DNA of 6,450 nucleotides from positions 1 to 6,450 of the forward strand of contig CAIVDH010000151.1 in the NCBI GenBank assembly GCA_903904635.1, read 5' to 3'. Made by a program: the position numbers and the translations under genes. This document shows positions 1 to 5,097 of this stretch, piece by piece. The notes below the pieces were generated by a model, which saw only the letters and a list, made by a program, of their open reading frames with translations, was not told where the DNA came from and made no database searches. The DNA comes from an uncultured Burkholderiales bacterium. GTDB taxonomy: Bacteria; Pseudomonadota; Gammaproteobacteria; Burkholderiales; Burkholderiaceae_D. Each line of letters opens with the position of its first letter. The stretch's first letter is position 1.

Positions 1-915
1 CACGTCATTCAAGCGTGCAATCTCGGGCTCGATATCACGCGGTACCGCTAAGTCCACCATGAAAATTGGTTTGCGGCGACGGGCCTTGATTGCACGCTCC
101 ACCATACCCAGACCAATAATGGGTAGGGACGATGCCGTGCATGACACCACCACATCGAAATTTGCCAGTTGCTCTGGCAATTCACCCAGACGCAAAGTCT
201 TGCCGTTGAGGCGATGCGCGAGCTGCTCGGCGCGCTCTAAGGTCCGGTTAGCAATGGTCAGGGATTTGGGTTTGTGCGCAGCGAAATGCGTTGCGCATAG
301 CTCAATCATTTCACCAGCACCGATAAAGAGCACATGCTGATCAGTCAGGCTGTCAAAAATACGCTCGGACAGTCGTACCGCTGCAGCAGCCATGGATACG
401 CTATGCGCGCCAATCTCGGTGGTGGATCGTACTTCTTTGGCAACGGCAAAAGTGCGCTGAAACATCTGATGCAAATACGTACCCAGACCGCCAGCTGCTT
501 CAGCCTGACGCACTGCATCCTTCATTTGCCCCAATATTTGGGGCTCGCCCAAAACCATGGAATCGAGTCCGGAGGCAACACGAAAAGCATGACGCACCGC
601 CCCATCCTGAGGCAATGCATATAAATATGGGCGCAGATCAGCGTAAGAGAGCTTGTGATAATCGGCTACGAAATGGCCGGTTGCATCAATGGCAGCTTCG
701 ACATTGCCACCCTGAACAGTGGCAGCATAAATCTCCGTGCGGTTGCAGGTCGACAAAATCGCCGCTTCTTGCGGCTGCGTATGATTGCCCGCCTGATTAA
801 ACCAGGCACATGCGGACACCACCGCCTGACCAAGCTGATCAGCAGGGAAAGCGACTTTCTCCCGCAGCGATACTGGAGCGGTAGTGTGATTTAGCCCGAC
901 GGCAAGCAGTTGCAT
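1..915 (-). CDS. hemA: Glutamyl-tRNA reductase, N-terminal 305 residues (3' end outside window)
   Basis: Cytosolic enzyme that reduces glutamyl-tRNA(Glu) with NADPH to glutamate-1-semialdehyde, the first committed step of C5-pathway haem and tetrapyrrole synthesis. Translating the minus strand from the ATG at 915 gives [20 protein letters not shown], the family's conserved N-terminus. The catalytic Cys57 lies in STCNRTE (55-61). The substrate-pocket motif [15 protein letters not shown] spans 116-130. The NADPH-binding domain begins with GAGEM (199-203) and continues through ANRT. The frame stays open to base 1; members are usually about 415-430 residues, so roughly a quarter is missing because of the window edge, not because of a mutation. 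No strong Shine-Dalgarno precedes the ATG, but the N-terminus matches the family exactly, which fixes the start. It lies 91 bp downstream of a response regulator gene in the same direction. Identity is very secure. Confidence 0.97.
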   Translation of the reverse strand, partial: MQLLAVGLNHTTAPVSLREKVAFPADQLGQAVVSACAWFNQAGNHTQPQEAAILSTCNRTEIYAATVQGGNVEAAIDATGHFVADYHKLSYADLRPYLYALPQDGAVRHAFRVASGLDSMVLGEPQILGQMKDAVRQAEAAGGLGTYLHQMFQRTFAVAKEVRSTTEIGAHSVSMAAAAVRLSERIFDSLTDQHVLFIGAGEMIELCATHFAAHKPKSLTIANRTLERAEQLAHRLNGKTLRLGELPEQLANFDVVVSCTASSLPIIGLGMVERAIKARRRKPIFMVDLAVPRDIEPEIARLNDV

Positions 916-950
916 TGAGCGTTGTGCGTCTGGAAAGTTGTTCTGCGCAT

Positions 951-956
951 ATTATA
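951..956 (-). promoter_or_regulatory. Candidate hemA promoter, -10 hexamer
   Basis: Read on the minus strand, this is a perfect TATAAT, 35 bp upstream of the hemA ATG in the 91-bp gap after the response regulator gene. Transcription would start near 944, giving a leader of about 30 nt. No recognisable -35 TTGACA-like hexamer lies at 16-18 bp spacing, so the promoter may be weak or activator-dependent. The site suggests hemA can be transcribed independently of the upstream regulator gene. No convincing intrinsic terminator separates the two genes, so read-through is also possible. Confidence 0.5.
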
Positions 957-1006
957 GCCGCTGGTCGCTCCACCTTGATACGCAAAATATGCCAGCCCAG
1001 GGCAGC

Positions 1007-1696
1007 TCAGTCTGTGATTTTTTCCAGCCGGTAGCCGTAGCTATAAACTGGTGCCAGCCTGTAGCCGTTTTCTGGCCGCAGATTTAGCTTGCTGCGTATG
1101 CGGGAGACATGCGTATCCATCGTACGTGAGTTCACCAGCAGCTCGCGTGCCCAGACTGAATCAATAATATAGGCGCGTGAAAGAGGACGGCCTGGATTGC
1201 GAAAAAATAACAAAGCCAGATCGAATTCTTTCTGCGTTAATTCGACAGGATTGCCGTTTATGGCAAGGCGTGCGGTGCGGGTGTCAAAAATATAAGAGCC
1301 AAACGCTATCCTGTATTCAGTGCTGCGTCCAGGGTAGGCACGGCGCAGCAGCGTCTGTATCCTGGTTGCTATATCTCCCCGACGTAAGGGTTTTATTACG
1401 TAATCATTCGCACCGGCTGCCAGTCCAGCAATGATATGGTCTTCGCCGGCACTGCTGGAAATGATCAATATAGGCAGGTCAGGCACCAGATTTTCGCGTG
1501 CCCAGCGCACTGCTTCTTCGCCCTCAGTATCAGGTAAATCCCAGTGAATAATCAGCATATCGCAACCATCAACTTGCAAATGCGCGGTCAGCTCTTTGGT
1601 ATTTTCATAGGCAATGCCAGTGTGACCGGCTACCTGCAATATATCTGCCACAAATTTGCATTGGTTTTTATCATTGTCGAGCAGGGCTATGCGCAT
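1007..1696 (-). CDS. OmpR/PhoB-family response regulator with degenerate receiver (no phosphoacceptor Asp)
   Basis: DNA-binding transcriptional regulator, 229 residues, a normal length for the family. The receiver domain covers about 1-120, and the winged-helix DNA-binding domain about 127-226 (ELTQKEFDLALLFFRNPGRP, then SRTMDTHVSRIRSKL and the terminal YSYGYRL hairpin). The receiver aligns without gaps to PhoB: Ser80 sits at the conserved Thr/Ser, Lys102 at the invariant Lys (in VIKP), and the spacing of 51 residues from the acceptor position is kept. At the acceptor position, however, there is His51 (IIHWDLPD) instead of Asp. The acidic pocket near the N-terminus reads DND (7-9), with Asn8 where PhoB has a metal-binding Asp. 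Phosphotransfer as in ordinary response regulators is therefore unlikely. Asp53, two residues on, is an unproven alternative. No histidine kinase gene is adjacent. It is divergent from a small ABM-fold gene and upstream of hemA in the same direction. The target genes cannot be deduced. Confidence 0.9.
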   Translation of the reverse strand: MRIALLDNDKNQCKFVADILQVAGHTGIAYENTKELTAHLQVDGCDMLIIHWDLPDTEGEEAVRWARENLVPDLPILIISSSAGEDHIIAGLAAGANDYVIKPLRRGDIATRIQTLLRRAYPGRSTEYRIAFGSYIFDTRTARLAINGNPVELTQKEFDLALLFFRNPGRPLSRAYIIDSVWARELLVNSRTMDTHVSRIRSKLNLRPENGYRLAPVYSYGYRLEKITD

Positions 1697-1765
1697 GGTC
1701 TGCGTAAATTAGATATAAGTTGGAAAAACTGGTGTTTATAATAATTTTTAATTAATTGCTAATAA

Positions 1766-1804
1766 TAAGTTATACATATACTTGTAACTTAACAATATTT
1801 AACA
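1766..1804. promoter_or_regulatory. Candidate operator: inverted repeat plus 10-bp-phased direct repeat
   Basis: TAAGTTA at 1766-1772 and TAACTTA at 1785-1791 form a perfect 7-bp inverted repeat with a 12-bp spacer. Overlapping its right arm is a direct repeat, TTAACA at 1789-1794 and again at 1799-1804, spaced by one helical turn. OmpR/PhoB-family regulators typically bind such phased direct repeats, and the adjacent regulator belongs to that family, so autoregulation and control of the divergent gene are plausible. The surrounding sequence is so AT-rich that chance repeats are likely, hence the low confidence. Confidence 0.3.
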
Positions 1805-1855
1805 TTTTCGACTTAAAAATCACTATTTTTCTTCCGCAGTTCAATCAAATACTGA

Positions 1856-1864
1856 TGGGATAAT
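1856..1864 (+). promoter_or_regulatory. Candidate extended -10 promoter for the ABM-fold gene
   Basis: The bases TGGGATAAT form an extended -10 element (TG, one base, then GATAAT, five of six matches to TATAAT). The predicted transcript start is near 1871, about 24 nt before the preferred ATG at 1895. No good -35 box is present at standard spacing, which an extended -10 can tolerate. The position agrees with choosing the 1895 start over the upstream ATG at 1880. Confidence 0.4.
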
Positions 1865-1883
1865 GCGTTTCCATTCCATATGC

Positions 1884-1887
1884 AGGG
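1884..1887 (+). promoter_or_regulatory. Ribosome binding site that decides the ABM-fold gene start
   Basis: AGGG is followed by seven bases and then the ATG at 1895, ideal Shine-Dalgarno spacing. The in-frame ATG at 1880 lies immediately before this site and has no purine-rich stretch upstream, so it would place the ribosome binding site inside the coding sequence. The downstream ATG is therefore preferred. Confidence 0.6.
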
Positions 1888-1894
1888 TAAAAAA

Positions 1895-2203
1895 ATGATT
1901 CTTGAACTCGCAGATATTCGTATAGCACCAGGACAGCAGGCAGACTTTGAGAGCGCAATATTGCATGGTGTTCAGACCGTCATCAGTAAGGCGCAGGGAT
2001 TTTGCGGCTATAAAATTAACAAAGGCATAGAATCACCAGAGCGATATGTGTTGATGATTTTTTGGGAAACCCTTGAAAACCATACCGTTGATTTCCGCAA
2101 TTCACCGGCCTTTGCCGAATGGCGTGCCATAGTCGGCCCTTATTTTGCAGCACCACCTGTTGTCGAACATTTTGAACTGCTGGCTAAAAGCCTCTCTGTG
2201 TGA
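1895..2203 (+). CDS. Antibiotic biosynthesis monooxygenase (ABM)-fold protein
   Basis: Small cytosolic protein of 102 residues, starting MILELADIRIAPGQ. It matches the ABM-domain (dimeric alpha-beta barrel) family: an N-terminal beta strand followed by a PGQ turn and a first helix (13-33), then GFCGY (35-39), the strand YVLMIFWE (51-58), and the hallmark stretch with His63, FRNSP (67-71), FAEWR (73-77) and VGPYFAAPP (80-88) before the last strand EHFEL. Family members include quinol monooxygenases and haem-degrading enzymes, but most bacterial copies of this type have no proven substrate, and the sequence alone does not assign one. An alternative ATG at 1880 would add five residues (MQGKK) but lacks a ribosome binding site. 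It is divergent from the degenerate response regulator, so the two may be co-regulated. It is followed by an intrinsic terminator and is apparently monocistronic. Confidence 0.85.
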   Translation: MILELADIRIAPGQQADFESAILHGVQTVISKAQGFCGYKINKGIESPERYVLMIFWETLENHTVDFRNSPAFAEWRAIVGPYFAAPPVVEHFELLAKSLSV

Positions 2204-2237
2204 AAAGCAAGCTGTAAACTTGTGACAGTCTAGTCTT

Positions 2238-2267
2238 TGCCTATGGCGTTTCATAGGCAGTTTTTTT
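2238..2267 (+). terminator. Intrinsic terminator of the ABM-fold gene
   Basis: TGCCTATG (2238-2245) pairs perfectly with CATAGGCA (2252-2259) around a six-base loop, followed by G and seven T. It lies 35 bp after the ABM-fold stop codon and gives a classic rho-independent signal for plus-strand transcription. Confidence 0.85.
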
Positions 2268-2323
2268 GTTCATTTGCATTATTGTTGTGCTATTTTCACT
2301 CTTAGTTTTATCAAACAGAATTT

Positions 2324-2356
2324 AAGGGATCGATAATTTTTATCGATCCCTTTTTT
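2324..2356 (+). terminator. Second, stronger intrinsic terminator
   Basis: AAGGGATCGATAA (2324-2336) pairs perfectly, 13 bp, with TTATCGATCCCTT (2340-2352) around a three-base loop, followed by a run of T to 2356. It stands 57 bp after the first terminator, with no gene evident between them. It may act as a backup terminator, or end a short unrecognised transcript starting between 2268 and 2320. On the minus strand the tract after the stem is only TTAAATT, so it looks mainly plus-directed. Confidence 0.85.
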
Positions 2357-2645
2357 ATGGGATGCTTTTTTAAGATCGCACTTGATCACCCAGCAATTAA
2401 TCGAATACTTTTCCTTGAGGCTTTACTCAGTTTATTTTTAGCATGGAAGTGCCTTTCGTTAGGAGGCGTAATTATTCATTTGCACATGAAAAATCATCAG
2501 TTCAAAAATCAAGGCCAGTAAGTGCGCGCCGTTAAAAAAACATTCCGGGCCATAGACACCACAGTTTGGGCTTGGCTGAGGTTTTTATGCGTTCATGGGC
2601 GGGCTAAGCGCGCTACTGTTGATTTTTGGATGTACTAATATAAGC

Positions 2646-2661
2646 AGGCACTTACTTAGCT
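2646..2661 (+). promoter_or_regulatory. Sigma-54-like promoter motif
   Basis: AGGCACTTACTTAGCT keeps the invariant GG (2647-2648) and GC (2659-2660) exactly ten bases apart, with GGCAC intact at the -24 element and TAGC in place of TTGC at the -12 element. Transcription would start near 2672, leaving a leader of about 180 nt before the first gene of the secretion operon. No enhancer-binding protein gene is in the window. Two mismatches to consensus and the lack of independent support keep this tentative. Confidence 0.3.
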
Positions 2662-2760
2662 TAAACGCTATATTTTTCAATAAATAGTCAGGCAGTCTGT
2701 TGTCTGATCTACACAAAATCAAGTTTAACCACCACCTCGTAGTACCCCGCCGCCCTTTGT

Positions 2761-2785
2761 TACTGCGCCGAAAGCTTGCGCAGTA
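2761..2785. repeat. Perfect 8-bp inverted repeat, possible operator or leader hairpin
   Basis: TACTGCGC (2761-2768) and GCGCAGTA (2778-2785) are exact inverted complements separated by nine bases that include AAGCTT. It is GC-rich in an otherwise AT-rich stretch, 68 bp before the first gene of the secretion operon, and has no T-run after it, so it is not a terminator. It could be a repressor or activator site, or an mRNA leader hairpin. Confidence 0.4.
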
Positions 2786-2801
2786 CCCATACAAATAATT
2801 A

Positions 2802-2811
2802 GTATTAATAC
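2802..2811. repeat. 10-bp palindrome near the operon start
   Basis: GTATTAATAC is a perfect palindrome lying 41 bp before the first start codon of the secretion operon. It might be a small operator half-pair, but a palindrome of this length in AT-rich DNA can arise by chance. Confidence 0.25.
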
Positions 2812-2840
2812 AACAAATTTGCTGTGCCCTTATACAACCG

Positions 2841-2847
2841 AGGAGAG
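2841..2847 (+). promoter_or_regulatory. Strong ribosome binding site of the 135-residue gene
   Basis: AGGAGAG ends five bases before the ATG at 2853 (its AGGAG core is seven bases away). It is the best Shine-Dalgarno among the genes of this window and supports both that the small protein is real and where it starts. The downstream transporter gene has a much weaker site. Confidence 0.75.
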
Positions 2848-2852
2848 TCATC

Positions 2853-3260
2853 ATGAATCATAACCCGAACAAAAATGAAACAAGCCTGATTGGCGAAGGC
2901 GAATCTGCAAGAAATGGTGTGCAGTCTGTGCAAGTCGGTTTACGTTTACATGCCGTTGACGTGTCTGACCGCGCCATCGTCGCCAACGTTAGCGCCGTGC
3001 AGCCATCGGCCGGCATGGTTTTTATTGATTTCGGTTTTCTTGAGCAGCACGCCATTGATGAAATCGGCAAAGCGGCGCGCAGCGGTCAGGCATCGGCAAC
3101 GATCGATGGCCGTCTTGAATGCCGCATCGCGATGGCGCTGGATAACATCGCGCAACTCAATCGCCAGCTTGAGCAGGTACTGCAGGCATCCAAAAAAGCA
3201 GCGTCTCGCGCTGTCGCCATCGAGCCTATGACTATAGGCGCCGACACCGTTCTTCAATAA
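2853..3260 (+). CDS. Small protein of unknown function, DUF3467-like, first gene of type I secretion operon
   Basis: Protein of 135 residues, not recognised with certainty. It has no signal peptide or membrane segment, so it is predicted cytosolic unless secreted by the adjacent machine. The N-terminal 22 residues are polar and probably disordered. A beta-rich part follows (VQSVQVGLRL at 23-32, then a strand with FIDFG at 57-61), then a helix, a strand (LECRIAM, 88-94), and a long amphipathic helix with LNRQLEQVL at 102-110. The strand with xDFG followed by an R-I-A-M strand and a terminal helix resembles the layout of DUF3467 proteins; this is a pattern judgement only. The C-terminus ends GADTVLQ. 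It has no RTX nonapeptides. It lies 76 bp before the secretion ABC transporter in the same direction, so it is likely co-transcribed. It could be a cytosolic helper or chaperone, a regulator, or a small substrate. Codon use resembles the neighbouring genes. Confidence 0.8.
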   Translation: MNHNPNKNETSLIGEGESARNGVQSVQVGLRLHAVDVSDRAIVANVSAVQPSAGMVFIDFGFLEQHAIDEIGKAARSGQASATIDGRLECRIAMALDNIAQLNRQLEQVLQASKKAASRAVAIEPMTIGADTVLQ

Positions 3261-3336
3261 AAGCTGCGACAGATCGCGTCGCCTTTGCGCGGCGCGCTAG
3301 TTGCACTTGTCGCACTCGCTATCAGAAAGCATCATC
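3261..3336 (+). other. Structured intercistronic segment
   Basis: The 76 bp between the small gene and the transporter gene are GC-rich and can fold in alternative ways. TGCGACA (3265-3271) is exactly complementary to TGTCGCA (3308-3314), and its GCGAC core (3266-3270) can instead pair with GTCGC at 3278-3282 around a seven-base loop. A GCGCGGCGCGC stretch lies between. No T-run follows, so it is not a terminator. It may stabilise the upstream message or tune transporter expression. Confidence 0.35.
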
Positions 3337-5097
3337 ATGCTGCCATCACCTTCCGGGTCGCCGCTATACCCACCAATTAGTCAGATTGCACCAGCGTTGA
3401 AAGACGTTTTTAAGGCCTGTCGATCTGCAATCATCACAGCGGCCGTATTCAGTTTGTTTTTAAATTTACTCATGCTGGTGCCATCGATTTACATGCTGCA
3501 GGTGTATGACCGTGTGCTCTCTACTGGCAGCGTGCCTACGTTATTGATGTTGACCATGATCACGGTATTTTTATTCGTGGTGTTTGGTGGGCTGGAATGG
3601 TTACGCGCACAAATACTCATCGTCTCGAGCATGCGGTTTGACACCATGCTCAGCGCGGCAATTCATGACGCTATATTTTCTCGCACGCTTGCCACGGGTG
3701 GTAGACAGGCTAGTGCGCAGCCGCTAGATGATCTCGACCGTGTGCGTCAGTTTGTAACTGGTGCAGGATTATTTGCCTTGCTTGATGCGCCATGGGTACC
3801 GATTTATATGGGGATGATGTTTCTGTTTCATCCCTGGATGGGTATGACTGCAGTGATTTGTACGGTGGTTCTAGCTGCATTAGCTATCTGGAACGAACTA
3901 TCGACACGTACATTACTGCAGGATGCAAACCGATTCAGCATCGCAGCAAATCAAAAAACTGCAGCAAATTTGCGTAATGCTGAAGTGATTGCCTCCATGG
4001 GTATGCTCCCCCGATTACGTGAGCGTTGGCTGCATGAGCGCAGTGAGGCATTAGATGCGCAGCATCAGGCCAGCGGTCGCGCGGGCATCATCGCAGCCCT
4101 ATCCAAAACATTCAGATTAACTTCGCAATCACTCGTGCTGGGTCTGGGCGCTTATCTTGCGATACAGCGTGAGATTAGCCCGGGCATGGTGATTGCTGGT
4201 TCAATTTTGTTGGGCCGTGCGCTGGCACCGATTGATATGCTGATTGCGAATTGGCGTAGCTTGTCTGGCGCGCGATCTGGTTATAAGCGGTTATCGGATT
4301 TGCTGCTGGCGCATCCATCCGAGGTAGACACCATGCCTTTACCACCAGTGCGCGGTGAATACAAACTGGAAAAATTAGTCATCACGCCACCCGGTGCACG
4401 CGCACCGATCATTAAAGAGCTCACTATGCGTATAGCAGCAGGCACGCAGCTCGCAGTGATCGGTCCCAGTGCAGCGGGCAAATCCACATTAGTGCGAGCT
4501 TTGCTGGGACTGCATGTACCAGTGACCGGAACCCTAAGGCTGGATGGTGCAGAGTTGAATCAATATCAGCGGCAAACACTAGGCAGCTCGATAGGCTATC
4601 TGCCACAAGATGTAGAGCTGCTAGATGGAAGCATTGCGGAAAACATCGCGCGCTTTGGCCCGCTTGATGCTGACGCTGTCATCAAGGCTGCACGTCATGC
4701 GGGCGTGCATGAAATGATATTGGCGCTGCCGTCTGGATATGAAACTCGCCTTGAAGGTAACTTCACCTTATCGGCCGGACAGCGCCAGCGTGTAGCACTT
4801 GCGCGTGCACTATACGGTGATCCGCCCGTCATCATTCTCGATGAACCCAATTCCAATCTGGATGATGCAGGTAACTTAGCCTTGCAGGATGCACTAACCG
4901 CACTGCGTCAAATCGGCAGCACCGTCATCATCGTTACGCATCGCAGCAATATTCTTGATCAAATAGACCGTGTGCTCTTGCTAGTAGATGGCAAGCTATC
5001 TCTATATGGCACTAAAGATCAGGTAGCCAGCGCATTAAAACAAGCAGGCAATAATCGTGGCGCCCATCCTATCCGTAGCAGCGAGGTATTTGCATGA
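3337..5097 (+). CDS. Type I secretion ABC transporter, PrtD family (permease fused to ATPase)
   Basis: Inner-membrane half-transporter of 586 residues that would act as a dimer to energise export of a protein substrate through a fusion protein and an outer-membrane channel. It has no N-terminal C39-like domain, as expected for the PrtD/HasD/AprD group. Transmembrane segments begin near 31-53, followed by the family hallmark YMLQVYDRVLSTGS (52-65), another near 67-88, the LLDAPWVPIY region and a further hydrophobic pair around 145-185, and more around 260-305. The ATPase part has Walker A GPSAAGKST (376-384), Q-loop Gln424, signature LSAGQ (478-482; Ala replaces the usual Gly), Walker B VIILDE (498-503) and H-loop His535. 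The catalytic residues are intact. The ATG at 3337 is preferred (weak AGAAAG seven bases before it); an in-frame TTG at 3301 would add 12 residues. The stop overlaps the next start (ATGA). Confidence 0.95.
   Translation: MLPSPSGSPLYPPISQIAPALKDVFKACRSAIITAAVFSLFLNLLMLVPSIYMLQVYDRVLSTGSVPTLLMLTMITVFLFVVFGGLEWLRAQILIVSSMRFDTMLSAAIHDAIFSRTLATGGRQASAQPLDDLDRVRQFVTGAGLFALLDAPWVPIYMGMMFLFHPWMGMTAVICTVVLAALAIWNELSTRTLLQDANRFSIAANQKTAANLRNAEVIASMGMLPRLRERWLHERSEALDAQHQASGRAGIIAALSKTFRLTSQSLVLGLGAYLAIQREISPGMVIAGSILLGRALAPIDMLIANWRSLSGARSGYKRLSDLLLAHPSEVDTMPLPPVRGEYKLEKLVITPPGARAPIIKELTMRIAAGTQLAVIGPSAAGKSTLVRALLGLHVPVTGTLRLDGAELNQYQRQTLGSSIGYLPQDVELLDGSIAENIARFGPLDADAVIKAARHAGVHEMILALPSGYETRLEGNFTLSAGQRQRVALARALYGDPPVIILDEPNSNLDDAGNLALQDALTALRQIGSTVIIVTHRSNILDQIDRVLLLVDGKLSLYGTKDQVASALKQAGNNRGAHPIRSSEVFA
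5083..5086 (+). promoter_or_regulatory. Ribosome binding site of the fusion-protein gene
   Basis: GAGG inside the end of the transporter gene lies seven bases before the ATG at 5094. It supports the overlapping start over the in-frame ATG at 5103, whose only purine-rich stretch is just two bases away. The ATGA overlap points to translational coupling. Confidence 0.6.

Larger units (their letters stand above)
1697..1879. promoter_or_regulatory. AT-rich divergent promoter region
   Basis: About 180 bp between the minus-strand response regulator and the plus-strand ABM-fold gene. It is strikingly rich in A and T, especially from 1730 to 1830, in contrast to the flanking genes. It must hold the promoters for both directions. 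No strong -10/-35 pair is evident for the regulator on the minus strand. Two symmetrical or repeated elements near the centre are listed separately. Such composition often attracts nucleoid proteins of the H-NS/MvaT type, but that is inference. Confidence 0.55.
2357..2852. other. Gene-free leader region upstream of the type I secretion operon
   Basis: About 500 bp with no convincing protein or RNA gene. The only longer open frame, on the minus strand at 2585-2854, has unusual composition, no ribosome binding site and no family resemblance. A 30-codon frame at 2443-2535 lacks a ribosome binding site. An isolated AGGAGG at 2461-2466 has no start codon at proper distance. The region does hold a sigma-54-like motif and two symmetrical elements, listed separately, so it probably serves as a long promoter or leader for the downstream operon. 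Confidence 0.55.

Noticed and set aside
59..894. Plus-strand open frames of 60-96 codons across 59-894
   Set aside because: They are antisense to hemA, whose minus-strand translation carries all the catalytic motifs. They are shadow frames.
985..1010. Possible terminator after the response regulator gene
   Set aside because: The GCCCAGGGC symmetry leaves a one-base loop and no good stem or T-run can be formed, so it is not a credible intrinsic terminator.
2461..2521. Strong AGGAGG followed by a frame of 11 codons (MKNHQFKNQGQ)
   Set aside because: The ATG at 2486 is 19 bases from AGGAGG, too far for efficient initiation. Closer alternatives would need ATT or a still distant TTG, and the peptide is tiny.
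2443..2535. 30-codon plus-strand frame (MEVPFVRRRNYSF...) as a small peptide gene
   Set aside because: No Shine-Dalgarno precedes its ATG, and the AGGAGG at 2461-2466 falls inside it. There is no other support for translation.
2585..2854. 89-codon minus-strand open frame in the gene-free leader
   Set aside because: It is rich in Cys, Arg and Trp with no family resemblance, no ribosome binding site, and its start overlaps the start of the strongly supported plus-strand gene. It also runs across the likely promoter of the secretion operon.
2858..3257. Overlapping frames on both strands across the 135-residue gene
   Set aside because: They lack ribosome binding sites and family-like features. 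The 2853-3260 frame has a strong Shine-Dalgarno and a coherent secondary-structure pattern.
3301..3336. TTG at 3301 as the transporter start
   Set aside because: No ribosome binding site suits it, the extra 12 residues are not typical of the family, and the ATG at 3337 gives a normal PrtD-like N-terminus.
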